From NCBI GenBank assembly GCA_020638735.1, contig JACKHZ010000012.1:372001-436000 (forward strand): a stretch of 64,000 bases of DNA, in the 5' to 3' direction. The notes under the pieces are model-generated. The model was given only the letters and a program-made list of their open reading frames with translations. It was not told the DNA's origin and searched no databases. Of the stretch, positions 42,940 to 50,818 are shown in pieces. The DNA is from Planctomycetota bacterium (lineage in GTDB: Bacteria > Planctomycetota > UBA1135 > UBA2386). A program made the translations under genes and the position numbers. Within the stretch, counting starts at the first letter, position 1. Every line of letters begins with the position of its first letter.

Positions 42940-43422
42940 GTGACGACGGCCAAGAACAAGACCTCGAAGGCGACCAAGGACGGCAAGCCCGCGGCGAAGC
43001 GGGCGCCCAAGCCGAAGGCGGTGCCGGTCCCGGACGTCGACGCGTTCGTCGCCGGGTTCGACGGCGCGGCCGCAGAGGCCATCCAGGCGCTGCGCAAGGC
43101 CGTGCTCGCCGTCGACGACGCGGTCAGCGAGGGCATCAAGTGGAACGCGCCGTCGTTTCGCACCACGGAGTGGTTCGCGACGATGAACCTGCACCCCAAG
43201 CAGGCGCCGGACACGGTGCGGCTGGTGCTGCACGCCGGCGCCAAGGCGAGCCCGGACCTGCGCGCGGTGATCGACGACCCGGACGGGTTGCTGGAATGGC
43301 TCGGCAAGGAGCGCGCGATCGTGTCGTTCGCCGGCGCGGTCGACGTCAAGGCGAAGCAGCGCGCGCTGCAGGCGGTGCTGACGCAGTGGTTGCAGCAGCT
43401 ACCCGGCGAAGAGTCGGCCTGA
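42940..43422 (+). CDS. DUF1801 domain protein with basic N-terminal tail
   Basis: A 160-residue cytosolic protein. Residues 1-30 are Lys/Ala/Pro-rich. Residues about 32-155 are a DUF1801 domain: 'AIQALRKAVLAVDDAVSEGIKWNAPSF', 'VRLVLHAGAKASP' and 'IVSFAGAVDVKAKQRALQAVLTQWL'. The family (YdhG/YobT-like) has an SufE/TBP-like fold with unknown biochemical role. The start GTG 42940 has GGAGG 6 nt upstream. A second DUF1801 gene is at 46348. Confidence 0.85.
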   Translation: MTTAKNKTSKATKDGKPAAKRAPKPKAVPVPDVDAFVAGFDGAAAEAIQALRKAVLAVDDAVSEGIKWNAPSFRTTEWFATMNLHPKQAPDTVRLVLHAGAKASPDLRAVIDDPDGLLEWLGKERAIVSFAGAVDVKAKQRALQAVLTQWLQQLPGEESA

Positions 43423-43435
43423 GCGGCAGGTAGCC

Positions 43436-43939
43436 GTGCACCCGCTGCTCGCCAAGTCGCTGTTGGTGCTGCTGGCGGGGGCCTGCCTGGTGGGCTGGCT
43501 CTTGCTGGTCGTCGCCCAGCATCGCCACGTGGTGCCGACCTGGCTGTTCTACGTCGCCGCGGTGCTGCTGATCGGCATGCTGATCGGCATCGGCCGCCTG
43601 CTCGAGGTGCGCAGCCGTCCCGGCGACGACGGCGTGCGCTTCGCCGACCACCGCGTCGTGCGCTCGCTGACGCTGACCAGCGAAGGCGAGAACGAGCAGG
43701 TGCTCACGCTCGAGCTGGTGCGCGAACTCGTGCCGGGGGCGCGCGTGATCCGGCTGCGCTTCGTCGGAGTCGCGCGCCTGGGCCTTCAGCAGTTGGGGGA
43801 TTGGCCGCTCAGTCACGACGGGCTGCGCATCGAGAGCGCTCGTCGCGCGCGTCGGGACGGCATGCGCTATCGGGTGCGGGACCGGCACGGCGAGGTGCTG
43901 TCGTTCCTCTGTCGCGAGGTGCACGAGGAGAAGGAGTGA
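43436..43939 (+). CDS. Two-helix membrane protein of unknown function
   Basis: A 167-residue protein. Two hydrophobic helices occupy residues about 6-27 and 38-56, followed by a cytosolic or periplasmic beta-rich domain with many Arg (EQVLTLELVRELVPGARVIRLRF, YRVRDRHGEVLSFLCREV). GTG 43436 is the start. It is 13 bp after the DUF1801 gene, so probably co-transcribed. No family was recognised. Confidence 0.65.
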   Translation: MHPLLAKSLLVLLAGACLVGWLLLVVAQHRHVVPTWLFYVAAVLLIGMLIGIGRLLEVRSRPGDDGVRFADHRVVRSLTLTSEGENEQVLTLELVRELVPGARVIRLRFVGVARLGLQQLGDWPLSHDGLRIESARRARRDGMRYRVRDRHGEVLSFLCREVHEEKE

Positions 43940-43962
43940 CTCGGCAGTGACGGGTGGGCAGC

Positions 43963-43968
43963 TATGCT
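43963..43968 (+). promoter_or_regulatory. Candidate -10 element TATGCT
   Basis: TATGCT ends 10 nt before ATG 43979. It overlaps the ATG at 43964, which argues that 43979 is the real start of the following gene. Confidence 0.35.
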
Positions 43969-43978
43969 GCGCGACGCC

Positions 43979-44323
43979 ATGAACTGCATGCTCGCGATCC
44001 ATCCCTACCGGCACGAGGGTATGTGGGTGTTCGACGACGAACGCGCGGGGCTGGTGCAGGAGCCGTTCGTGTCCGGCGCCGACGTGATCCTCGACAAGAT
44101 GGTCGTTGGCATCCCCGACGCCGAACTGGGCTTCACGCTGGTGTTCTCGGCCAATCCGTTCCCCGGCTTCCAGGCCGAGTTCGCGTGGGTGCGCGAAGAG
44201 CACGGCGGCAATTGGTACCGGCACGAGCAGCTCGGCGAGGGATGGTTGTGTCCGGCGTTGTTCCGCTACTTCGACTCGGCGCCAGCGCGCATCTACGCGC
44301 AGTGCAAGCCGCGCGGGCGGTAG
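43979..44323 (+). CDS. DUF6717-like small protein
   Basis: A 114-residue cytosolic protein. The start MNCMLAIHPYRHEGMWVFDD and the middle GLVQEPFVSGADVILDKMV match the DUF6717 pattern as I recall it; the end is 'GEGWLCPALFRYFDSAPARIYAQ'. Function is unknown. An in-frame ATG 15 nt upstream (43964) is possible but less likely, as it lies in the candidate promoter. It is 6 bp before the phosphotransferase-like gene. Confidence 0.72.
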   Translation: MNCMLAIHPYRHEGMWVFDDERAGLVQEPFVSGADVILDKMVVGIPDAELGFTLVFSANPFPGFQAEFAWVREEHGGNWYRHEQLGEGWLCPALFRYFDSAPARIYAQCKPRGR

Positions 44324-44329
44324 CGATCG

Positions 44330-45256
44330 ATGGACCGCGAGGTCTACTTCGGACTGCAGCGCGACCCGGCGGCGTGGCGATCGATGGTCGTCGAGGCGTG
44401 CGCGGCGGCCGGCGTGCCGGGCGGTGAGGTGCGCGCGTTCGGTGACTGCGCCAACCTGGTCGCGGCGGTCGGTGCGCACGTCGTCAAATTGTTCCCGCCG
44501 TTCCATCGTCACCAGTGGCAGAGCGAACGCGTCGGCTTGCGGCACTTCGCCGGGCGGTTGCCGGTGCGGGTGCCGCAGCGGATCGCCGACGGCGAGCGCG
44601 ACGATGGCTGGTGCTGGGTGGTGCAGGAGTTGGTGCCCGGCGCGCCGCTGGAGCAGCGATGGGCCGCGGCGGCGCATCCCGAACGCGCGCGGTTGTTGGA
44701 GCAGATCGGAGCCCTGATGCGCGCAGCGCACGCGCTGCCGGTCGGGGAAGCCGCTGCGCTCGCGCCGGAGTGGGGCGCGTTCTTGCTCGGTCAACGCAAC
44801 GCCTGCGTCGCGAGGCATCACCGGCTCGGCGCGCCGGCGTGGCTGCTGCGCGACATCCCGCGGCTGCTCGACGAGTGGGCGCCGCGGCTGGCGGCCGATC
44901 CGCGCCGCGTCGTGCTGACCGGCGAGTACACGCCGTTCAACCTGCTGGTCGGCGATGACGTCGGCTTGCGGCTGCAGTCGATGATCGACTTCGGCGACAC
45001 GATGGTCGGCGCGCCCGAATACGACCTGCTCGGCCCGTCGCTGTTCTTGTGCGGTGGCGACGCCGAGCTGGTCGCGGCGCTGCTGCGCGGCTACCACGGT
45101 GCGGACCTGCCGATGACCCAGGAGCTGCGCATGCGGCTGATGGCGCTGGCGGTGATGCACCGCTACGCCAACTTCGAGCTGCAGGTGCGCATCGACCGCT
45201 GGTGGGATCGCGCCCGTTCGCTCGAGCAGTTGGCCGAGCTGATCTGGCCCGCGTGA
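44330..45256 (+). CDS. Aminoglycoside phosphotransferase-fold protein with altered catalytic loop
   Basis: A 308-residue cytosolic protein with the APH/choline-kinase fold: nucleotide region 'HVVKLFPPF', hinge 'VVQELVPGAPLEQRW', then VLTGEYTPFNLLVG where most enzymes have HGDxxxxN, and SMIDFGDTMVGAPEYDL for the metal-binding DFG-type motif. The canonical His and Asp of the catalytic loop are Thr and Glu here; Asn is kept. It may still phosphorylate a small molecule or be a pseudokinase. Resistance to antibiotics cannot be claimed. ATG 44330, 6 bp after the DUF6717-like gene. Confidence 0.75.
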   Translation: MDREVYFGLQRDPAAWRSMVVEACAAAGVPGGEVRAFGDCANLVAAVGAHVVKLFPPFHRHQWQSERVGLRHFAGRLPVRVPQRIADGERDDGWCWVVQELVPGAPLEQRWAAAAHPERARLLEQIGALMRAAHALPVGEAAALAPEWGAFLLGQRNACVARHHRLGAPAWLLRDIPRLLDEWAPRLAADPRRVVLTGEYTPFNLLVGDDVGLRLQSMIDFGDTMVGAPEYDLLGPSLFLCGGDAELVAALLRGYHGADLPMTQELRMRLMALAVMHRYANFELQVRIDRWWDRARSLEQLAELIWPA

Positions 45257-45269
45257 CGCGGCGAAGCGG

Positions 45270-45275
45270 TAGCAT
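45270..45275 (+). promoter_or_regulatory. Candidate -10 element TAGCAT
   Basis: TAGCAT lies 13 nt before the ATG (45289) of a 25-codon frame and 14 nt after the stop of the phosphotransferase-like gene. The same hexamer precedes the selenoprotein gene. Confidence 0.35.
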
Positions 45276-45288
45276 GCGCCGCCTCGCC

Positions 45289-45366
45289 ATGGACGAAGCG
45301 ATCGCCAGACCGGTGCCCGGGAATCGCCGCAGTCGCGAAACGGGCGAAGGGGTGTCGGCGTCGTGA
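45289..45366 (+). CDS. Possible 25-residue leader peptide coupled to the next gene
   Basis: ATG 45289 opens a 25-codon frame (MDEAIARPVPGNRRSRE then eight residues) whose TGA overlaps the GTG of the next gene (GTGA at 45363-45366). It starts 13 nt after a candidate -10 box. Its sequence is polar and shows no motif. It could be a small protein or a leader that carries ribosomes into the membrane-protein gene. Evidence is positional only. Confidence 0.35.
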   Translation: MDEAIARPVPGNRRSRETGEGVSAS

Positions 45367-45905
45367 AGGTGTTCGCGCGCGAGCTGGTCTGGTTGGCGAT
45401 CGCGGCGACTCTCGCCTTCAGCGTGACGCTGGCACTCTGCGGATGGCAATGGCCGGACGAGGGCGTGCTGGTCTCGGTCGGGCCCTACTCGACGATCGAA
45501 GCCCGCTCGACCGCGCTGTTCGTGTTCGGGGTCACCGTGCTGACGCGCGCCGCCGTGCTCGCGATCGTGCAGGATCGGCGCCGACGTCGCGACGGGGCGC
45601 ACGCCGAGCCGGCGGGACCGCTGCGCTTCGCCGTGCTCGGCTGCCTCGTGACGCTCGCGGCGCTCCTGGCGCAGTTCGTCAGCTTGCTCGTCGGTGGCGA
45701 CCCGGCGGCGATGAAGTGGATGCTTCCGCTCTGGCCGCTGTTCGAGCCGTGGCTGTTCGGTGATGGCGATCCCTCGAGCGGCGCCGGCCTGATCCTGCTG
45801 ATCGCCGTCGTGATGCTGCAATGGCCGCTGCTCGGGGCCGTCGTCGATTCGGTGCGGTGGTTGCGCCGACGGCCTCGCGATGCCAGTGGGGCAGGCGTCG
45901 CATGA
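45363..45905 (+). CDS. Four-helix membrane protein, unknown function
   Basis: A 180-residue protein with about four hydrophobic helices (near residues 8-27, 48-68, 81-103 and 133-155) and Arg-rich cytosolic loops (QDRRRRRD, RWLRRRPRD), consistent with an integral inner-membrane protein. GTG 45363 overlaps the stop of the 25-codon frame, and its TGA overlaps the ATG of the next gene (ATGA). No family was recognised. Confidence 0.65.
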   Translation: MKVFARELVWLAIAATLAFSVTLALCGWQWPDEGVLVSVGPYSTIEARSTALFVFGVTVLTRAAVLAIVQDRRRRRDGAHAEPAGPLRFAVLGCLVTLAALLAQFVSLLVGGDPAAMKWMLPLWPLFEPWLFGDGDPSSGAGLILLIAVVMLQWPLLGAVVDSVRWLRRRPRDASGAGVA

Positions 45906-45958
45906 ACCCCGTCGCCGACCACATCGCCGCCGCCGCACCGACCCTGCATCCGGTGCTG
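45902..45958 (+). repeat. 57-bp direct repeat with 46348-46404
   Basis: The first 57 bp of the two adjacent genes match at 48 of 57 positions (about 84% by my count); similarity stops sharply after GGTGCTG and does not extend upstream of the ATG. Confidence 0.75.
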
Positions 45959-46351
45959 GTCGACTCGTCGAGTGCCCCGTATGGCTGCGCGGACGGCACA
46001 GTGATGCTCGCGACTTTCGTTGCGTGGCCCGTCGGGTGGATCTGCGCTGCGTTGGCCCTGGTTGCTGCCGCGCTGGGGAAGGCGTGGGCCTGGATCCCTG
46101 CAACAATCGCCGTCGGCGTCGCGGTCCTGCTCTGTGTCGTCGTCTTCGTGCGGGACCAGGACCAGGTGGCAGGGTTGCGCGCGATGGGGATGGATCCAGG
46201 CGAATCGTGGGATTGTCTCTGGCACGAGCTCGGGCAGACCTCGATCGTCTGGGTGCCGACGTTGCTCGGTGGCTTGTTGGCCTTGGCCCTTGATGGCTTC
46301 CGTCGCTACTACGGCAGCGGTGCGAGCGGCAAGATCTACGGTCGCCGATGA
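45902..46351 (+). CDS. Small membrane protein carrying a duplicated DUF1801 start
   Basis: A 149-residue frame. Residues 1-19 (MNPVADHIAAAAPTLHPVL) are nearly the same as the start of the DUF1801 gene at 46348 (MNAVSDYIAAAAPAVRPVL). The rest is unrelated: two or three hydrophobic helices (TFVAWPVGWICAALALVAAAL, IAVGVAVLLCVVVF, LLGGLLALAL). An in-frame ATG at 46004 could be the original start of the membrane protein. Start and stop both overlap neighbours by 4 bp (ATGA). The chimera probably arose by partial duplication of the DUF1801 gene or by insertion of a membrane-protein segment into it. Confidence 0.6.
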   Translation: MNPVADHIAAAAPTLHPVLVDSSSAPYGCADGTVMLATFVAWPVGWICAALALVAAALGKAWAWIPATIAVGVAVLLCVVVFVRDQDQVAGLRAMGMDPGESWDCLWHELGQTSIVWVPTLLGGLLALALDGFRRYYGSGASGKIYGRR

Positions 46352-46749
46352 ACGCCGTCTCCGACTACATCGCCGCCGCCGCGCCAGCCGTACGTCCGGT
46401 GCTGCGCGAGCTGCGCCGCGTCGTGCGCGCTGCGGCCCCCGACGCCGAAGAGGTCATCAGCTATGGCATGCCGACGCTGCGCATGCACGGCGTGCTGGTG
46501 CACTACGCGGCGTTCCGGGAGCACGTTGGCCTGTTCCCGCCGGTGCGCGGCGACGCGCGCCTCGATGCTGCACTGGCGCCGTTCCGCGGGCCGAAGGGCA
46601 ACCTCAAGTTCCCGCTCGACCGGCCGATCCCGTTCGCGCTGATCGCGCGCATCGTCAAGCTGCGGGTCAAGCAGGATCGTGAGGCTGCGGCGGCGAAGGT
46701 CGCGCGCAAGAGTGTGGCGAAGAAGACCGCCAAGAAGAAGCCCCGATGA
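46348..46749 (+). CDS. DUF1801 domain protein with Lys-rich tail
   Basis: A 133-residue cytosolic protein. The DUF1801 pattern is clear: 'LRELRRVVRAAAPDAEEVISYGMPTLRM', 'LVHYAAFREHVGLFPP', 'GPKGNLKFPLDRPIPFALIARIV'. The last about 25 residues are Lys/Ala-rich, which suggests nucleic-acid contact, as seen in some relatives. ATG 46348 overlaps the previous stop (ATGA), and its own stop overlaps the next ATG. Confidence 0.87.
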   Translation: MNAVSDYIAAAAPAVRPVLRELRRVVRAAAPDAEEVISYGMPTLRMHGVLVHYAAFREHVGLFPPVRGDARLDAALAPFRGPKGNLKFPLDRPIPFALIARIVKLRVKQDREAAAAKVARKSVAKKTAKKKPR

Positions 46750-47132
46750 CGGAGGCTCCCAGGCAAGCGCGCCATGACCACCACCGGATCGACGCGCTGA
46801 TCCAGCTGCTGCTCCAGCCGGGGTCACTTCAGCCCGTGCGTGACGCGGCGCGCGCGACCGGCCGCGAGGAACCGGAGCTGCAGAACGAGATCGCCGTTCG
46901 GCTCGCCCGCTGCTGCCTCGCCGGCGAGCTGACCTTCGAGGCCGCCGACGCCGCAGCCAACGCGCTCTACTCGTGGATGCTCGACGACTGCGTGGAGAGG
47001 GGCTTCCCCGAGCCGGCGTTCTCGATCTTCACTGCGTTCGACGCCGGCGAGTTCGTGCGCGACCCTGCCGACGGTGACCCGGTCGAACGCTTCACCCGGC
47101 CGGCGTTGCGGCGCATCCTCGGCGACGGTTGA
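46746..47132 (+). CDS. Hypothetical cytosolic protein
   Basis: A 128-residue, mostly helical acidic protein without signal or membrane segment, coupled to the DUF1801 gene by a 4-bp ATGA overlap. It is the last gene of the run that begins at 45289. Segments such as 'LQNEIAVRLARCCLAGELTFEAADAAANALYSWM' and 'FPEPAFSIFTAFDAGEF' look ordered. I do not recognise a family. Confidence 0.65.
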   Translation: MTEAPRQARHDHHRIDALIQLLLQPGSLQPVRDAARATGREEPELQNEIAVRLARCCLAGELTFEAADAAANALYSWMLDDCVERGFPEPAFSIFTAFDAGEFVRDPADGDPVERFTRPALRRILGDG

Positions 47133-47177
47133 AGATTCCGGGCACGCCCCGCATTGGCGCGGTGTCATGTTCCAGGC

Positions 47178-50100
47178 ATGGAGCGTCCGCCCGAACACGA
47201 CCCGCAGCAGCTGCTCGCGCAGCGCGACTTCGTGCGCGCGCTGGCGGCGCAGCTGGTCGGCGGCGCGAACGCCGACGACCTGAGCCAGGAGGCCTGGCTG
47301 CGCGTGCTCGACGAAGGTCGGCATCGCGGCGTGCGCGAGCTGCGGCCGTGGCTGCGGCGTGTCTTGCAGCGGTTGGCCAGCAACCTGCGCCGGGGCGAAC
47401 GGCGGCGCCGTGCGCGCGATCGCCAGGTCGGTGAGGCACACGACACCGCCGGGCCGTCGGTCGACGACGTGCTGGCCTGCGAAGAAGCGCGTCGCCACGT
47501 CGTCGCGGCGGTGCTGGCGCTCGACGAGCCGTTCCGGCGCACGGTGCTGGCGCGCTACTACGAAGGCGCCTCGAGCGAGGAGATCGCGCGCCGCGAACGC
47601 ATCGAGGTCGCGACCGTGCGGTCGCGCCTCAAGCGCGCGCACGACCGGCTGCGCGCGCAGCTCGATGACCGGCACGGTGGGCGTGCGGCGTGGGCGGCGC
47701 CGCTCGGTTGGTGGATCGGCGCTCCGGGCGCTGGCGTCACGACAGTCTCGACCTGGATCGCGATGAGCACGACCAAGAAGCTGGCGGGGGTGGCGGCGGT
47801 GCTGCTGTTGCTCTCAGTCTCGCTGTGGTGGCAGCCGTGGGCGGGCAAGGCGGAACCGGCACCCGGCCAGCCTTCGTCGGCCGCGGGTGGCGAAGTCGCC
47901 GCCGCGCCTTCGCCGTCGCAGCCGACGCGGCAGGTCGCGGCGATGTCGCCCGACGCGCCGTCCGCGGTCACCTTCGTGCCGCCGCCGTTGATCGACCAGA
48001 CGCTGCGCGACGTACCGGTGCGCGTGCTCGACCGCGCGACGCTGCGGCCGGTGGCCGGTGCGGAGCTGCGCTTCCTGCCGTACGAGATCGACTACCACCA
48101 CCCGGCCGTGATCGCGGATCGGGCGTTGATCGACCAGGCGCGTTCGCCGGACTGGATCCGCGAGGTCGGCGAACGGGTCGTGACGGCGGACGACGGCACC
48201 GCGGTCGTACACCTCCCGCAGGGCGGTGGGCGGGTCATCGCATCGCGCGGCGAGCTCTGGTCGGACGCGAAGGTCGAGCCCGAGCACCTGCTGCCCGGAG
48301 AACGAGCGGTCGTGTGGCTCGAGCAGATGCGCTGGTTGCGCGTGCGACTCGTCGATGCCGCCGGCGTCGCGGTGGTCGGCATGCCGCTACTCGTCAGCAC
48401 CGCTGACGATCCGCCGATCACGCCCGGTTCGGGCGGCTACGAGTCGTTGTCTGCGCCATCCGGGGCCGACGGCATCGTGCGCATTCCTTGCCGCGACGAC
48501 CGTTCGGCCGTGAGGGTGCGACCGAGGATGGTCGGGCCCGACGTGAAGGAGGTTGCGCTCGAGCTCCCCGAAGCGCTCGATCGCGTGACCGAGGTCGGCT
48601 GCGCCTCGACGTGCAAGCTGACCATCGAGGTGCGCACGCCGTCGGGCCGGTTGTGGCCCGGGGAACTCGTCGGGGAGATCCGGCCCCTCGTGCCGGGTGG
48701 CGCCGCATGGACCACCACTTCCACCATGGCAACCAGGTGGAACTCGATGGTGTCGGGTGTCTACCGCTTCACCGATGTGCAGGTCGCCAGCTCCTACCAC
48801 GTGAGCGTGCATCCCGCTTGGGGGATCCCGGTCGAGATGCGCGCCGAAACGGACGTGGTTGCTCCACGCCATGCGGGCGAAGAAGCGGTCGTGACCCTGA
48901 CGCTGCCGGACGAGCCCTGCGTGGTGCGGGCGCGGTTCGTCGCCGCCGACGGTTCGGCGTTGCCCGAGGAAGCACGGCTCTTCGGGAGCATGCAGCTGCT
49001 CGGGACGCGTTGGGACGTGTTCTCCTACGCTGCGTTGCTCGACGGCGTGCTCGAGTGGGTCGTGCCGAGGGGCAGCGTCGGCGGCGGCGTGGTGCATGCT
49101 CGGGGTATGCACGGCCGCAGCGGCGTCGAGACCTCGTGCGAGTGGCGGTTGTCCGCGCCGGCACACCCCGGTCTCCAAGAGCTCGGCACGCTGCGCCTGG
49201 TCGCACCCGGAGTGATCGTCGCTGGCCGCCTGGACATCGGCCCCGAGCCGTGGCGTGGGCCTCCGGTGAACGTGCAGGTGGAAGCGGAGCAAGCGGACGG
49301 ATCCTGGCGGTCGCTGGGTGACTGCGCGATCGATCCGGCCCGCGAGGTCGCCTTCGAACTGATGCAGGCATGCGACGCCGAACGAGTGCGCCTGTCGATC
49401 CAGCCATCGGCGCACGTGTTGCCCGCCGAGCCGGTCGTCGTCGCGCGCGGCACAACTGACGTCGTGCTGCCGGTGTTGCGCGGCGTCGCACTGCGGGCGC
49501 GGGTCCTGGCGCCGGTCGCCTTCGCCAACGCGCTGCGCTGCACGGTGACGCCGCGCGACGGGGCCGGGTTGCCGACGATGCTCGAAGAGCGTGAGCCGGT
49601 GTCGCGTGCGACCGCCCGCCCGGCCGACTTCGACGGCGAGGTCGCGACGTTCGTCTGGCCGGCGCTGCCGCCGGGGCACTACGACGTCGAGGTGCGCGCG
49701 CCGGGCATGGCCCAGCCCTTGGCGGTCGTTTCGGACGTTCGCGTCGCACCCGGCGTCGTCGATCCGAGGCTCGAAACGATCGACGTGCGCCGCGCGGCCC
49801 GAGTGCTGAAGGTGTCGGTGATCGCGACGCCGGACGGCGCGGGAGCGCTCGAGCGCGGCGGCGTGTTGGCGTTCGAGCCGGATCCCGACGGCGAACGCTG
49901 CGGCATGCTGTTCGACGCCGACGGTCGCGCCGAGCTGCTGCTCGGCGCGCAGCCGGTCGATCTGCTGGTGGTCATGCCCGGTTGTCGCCTGTGGCGCGCC
50001 ACTGGCGTCACCGCCGAGGTCGTCGAGGTCACGATGCAGCCGTGTGTCGAGGTGCCGTTCCGACTGGCGCCGCGCGTCGCCGAAGCGCTGGCCGGTTTGC

Positions 50101-50495
50101 CGGTGACGGTGTCGTTGCGGCCGACCCGCGCCGATAGGGCTGCGGACGACGCGCCGACCAACTTCTGGCGTCCCGGCCAGCGCCGGCCCGAGGTCAGCAC
50201 GACGTGGATCTGGCTCGAATGTCCGCAGGGCACCGGCAGCGTGCTGCTACCGGACGCCGCGCTCGCGACCGGGCGTCTGCCGATGGCCGCGTCGGGCACG
50301 TTCCGCATCGAGATGGTCGTGCACGGACCGCACCGCTCACTGACGTTGGGCGAGATGTACCTGCCGCGGCGCCCGCGCTGGCCGCTGCTGCCGAGGATCG
50401 TGGAGATCGACGTGGACGCTCCGGTGCCGTTCGAAGTGGACCTGGAGCCGGAGGCGCTGCAGAACCTGATCGAGAACGTGGCTCGACAACGATGA
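47178..50495 (+). CDS. ECF sigma factor fused to a transmembrane helix and a giant extracytoplasmic domain
   Basis: A 1105-residue single-pass protein. Residues about 12-75 are sigma region 2 (ADDLSQEAWLRVL, with the helix that melts the -10 box) and residues about 105-163 are region 4 with the HTH (SSEEIARRERIEVATVRSRLKRA). A hydrophobic helix at about 201-219 (LAGVAAVLLLLSVSLWW) follows, then about 880 residues of beta-rich sequence with repeated carboxypeptidase-regulatory-like segments (for example VRVLDRATLRPVAGAELRF, TVSLRPTRADRA). No anti-sigma gene is next to it. The layout implies that the outside domain controls, or releases, the sigma part. ATG 47178; a TTG at 47154 is unlikely. 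Confidence 0.82.
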   Translation: MERPPEHDPQQLLAQRDFVRALAAQLVGGANADDLSQEAWLRVLDEGRHRGVRELRPWLRRVLQRLASNLRRGERRRRARDRQVGEAHDTAGPSVDDVLACEEARRHVVAAVLALDEPFRRTVLARYYEGASSEEIARRERIEVATVRSRLKRAHDRLRAQLDDRHGGRAAWAAPLGWWIGAPGAGVTTVSTWIAMSTTKKLAGVAAVLLLLSVSLWWQPWAGKAEPAPGQPSSAAGGEVAAAPSPSQPTRQVAAMSPDAPSAVTFVPPPLIDQTLRDVPVRVLDRATLRPVAGAELRFLPYEIDYHHPAVIADRALIDQARSPDWIREVGERVVTADDGTAVVHLPQGGGRVIASRGELWSDAKVEPEHLLPGERAVVWLEQMRWLRVRLVDAAGVAVVGMPLLVSTADDPPITPGSGGYESLSAPSGADGIVRIPCRDDRSAVRVRPRMVGPDVKEVALELPEALDRVTEVGCASTCKLTIEVRTPSGRLWPGELVGEIRPLVPGGAAWTTTSTMATRWNSMVSGVYRFTDVQVASSYHVSVHPAWGIPVEMRAETDVVAPRHAGEEAVVTLTLPDEPCVVRARFVAADGSALPEEARLFGSMQLLGTRWDVFSYAALLDGVLEWVVPRGSVGGGVVHARGMHGRSGVETSCEWRLSAPAHPGLQELGTLRLVAPGVIVAGRLDIGPEPWRGPPVNVQVEAEQADGSWRSLGDCAIDPAREVAFELMQACDAERVRLSIQPSAHVLPAEPVVVARGTTDVVLPVLRGVALRARVLAPVAFANALRCTVTPRDGAGLPTMLEEREPVSRATARPADFDGEVATFVWPALPPGHYDVEVRAPGMAQPLAVVSDVRVAPGVVDPRLETIDVRRAARVLKVSVIATPDGAGALERGGVLAFEPDPDGERCGMLFDADGRAELLLGAQPVDLLVVMPGCRLWRATGVTAEVVEVTMQPCVEVPFRLAPRVAEALAGLPVTVSLRPTRADRAADDAPTNFWRPGQRRPEVSTTWIWLECPQGTGSVLLPDAALATGRLPMAASGTFRIEMVVHGPHRSLTLGEMYLPRRPRWPLLPRIVEIDVDAPVPFEVDLEPEALQNLIENVARQR

Positions 50496-50512
50496 TGCGG
50501 GCCATGCTGACC

Positions 50513-50718
50513 TCGCGCCCGTCTCCGCCGCATCGTGCGCCACCATGTCGGACCGCCTGCTCGCGCTCCTGGCCATCCTGCTGCTGGCCATTCCGGCGGC
50601 GGCGCAGTCCACGCCGGCCGCGGACAAGGCCGAGTTCCGCGCGCGGCGCGAAGCGCCTGCTCACGCGATCGCCGCGGCGCACCCGGACCGCGAGGTGATG
50701 GTGCTGCTGCGCGGCGCG
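50513..50718 (+). repeat. Direct repeat R1 of the aminopeptidase 5' region
   Basis: 206 bp matching 51778-51983 at about 87% (27 differences by my count, none an indel). It covers about 30 bp before the ATG and the first 58 codons. The two copies flank 1059 bp that contain dinD. Confidence 0.85.
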
Positions 50719-50730
50719 TTTGGTGCGCGG
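50545..50730 (+). pseudogene. Truncated 5' copy of the Xaa-Pro aminopeptidase gene
   Basis: From ATG 50545 the frame reads MSDRLLALLAILLLAIPAAAQ and continues parallel to the intact gene at 51810 through AAAHPDREVMVLLRGA. After about 50718 similarity ends and the frame runs into unrelated sequence in front of dinD. The metal-binding C-terminal domain is absent, so no peptidase can be made. The box corresponding to the intact gene's TATCGT promoter-like hexamer is CATCGT here. Confidence 0.8.
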
Positions 50731-50818
50731 GTCAGTTCGGCCGAGATTCCGTGCCCAAAGCTCCCCCCGTCTCAGCTCCTTGGGGTGCATCGCAACCGAC
50801 GCCGGCGAGGAAGGAGCA

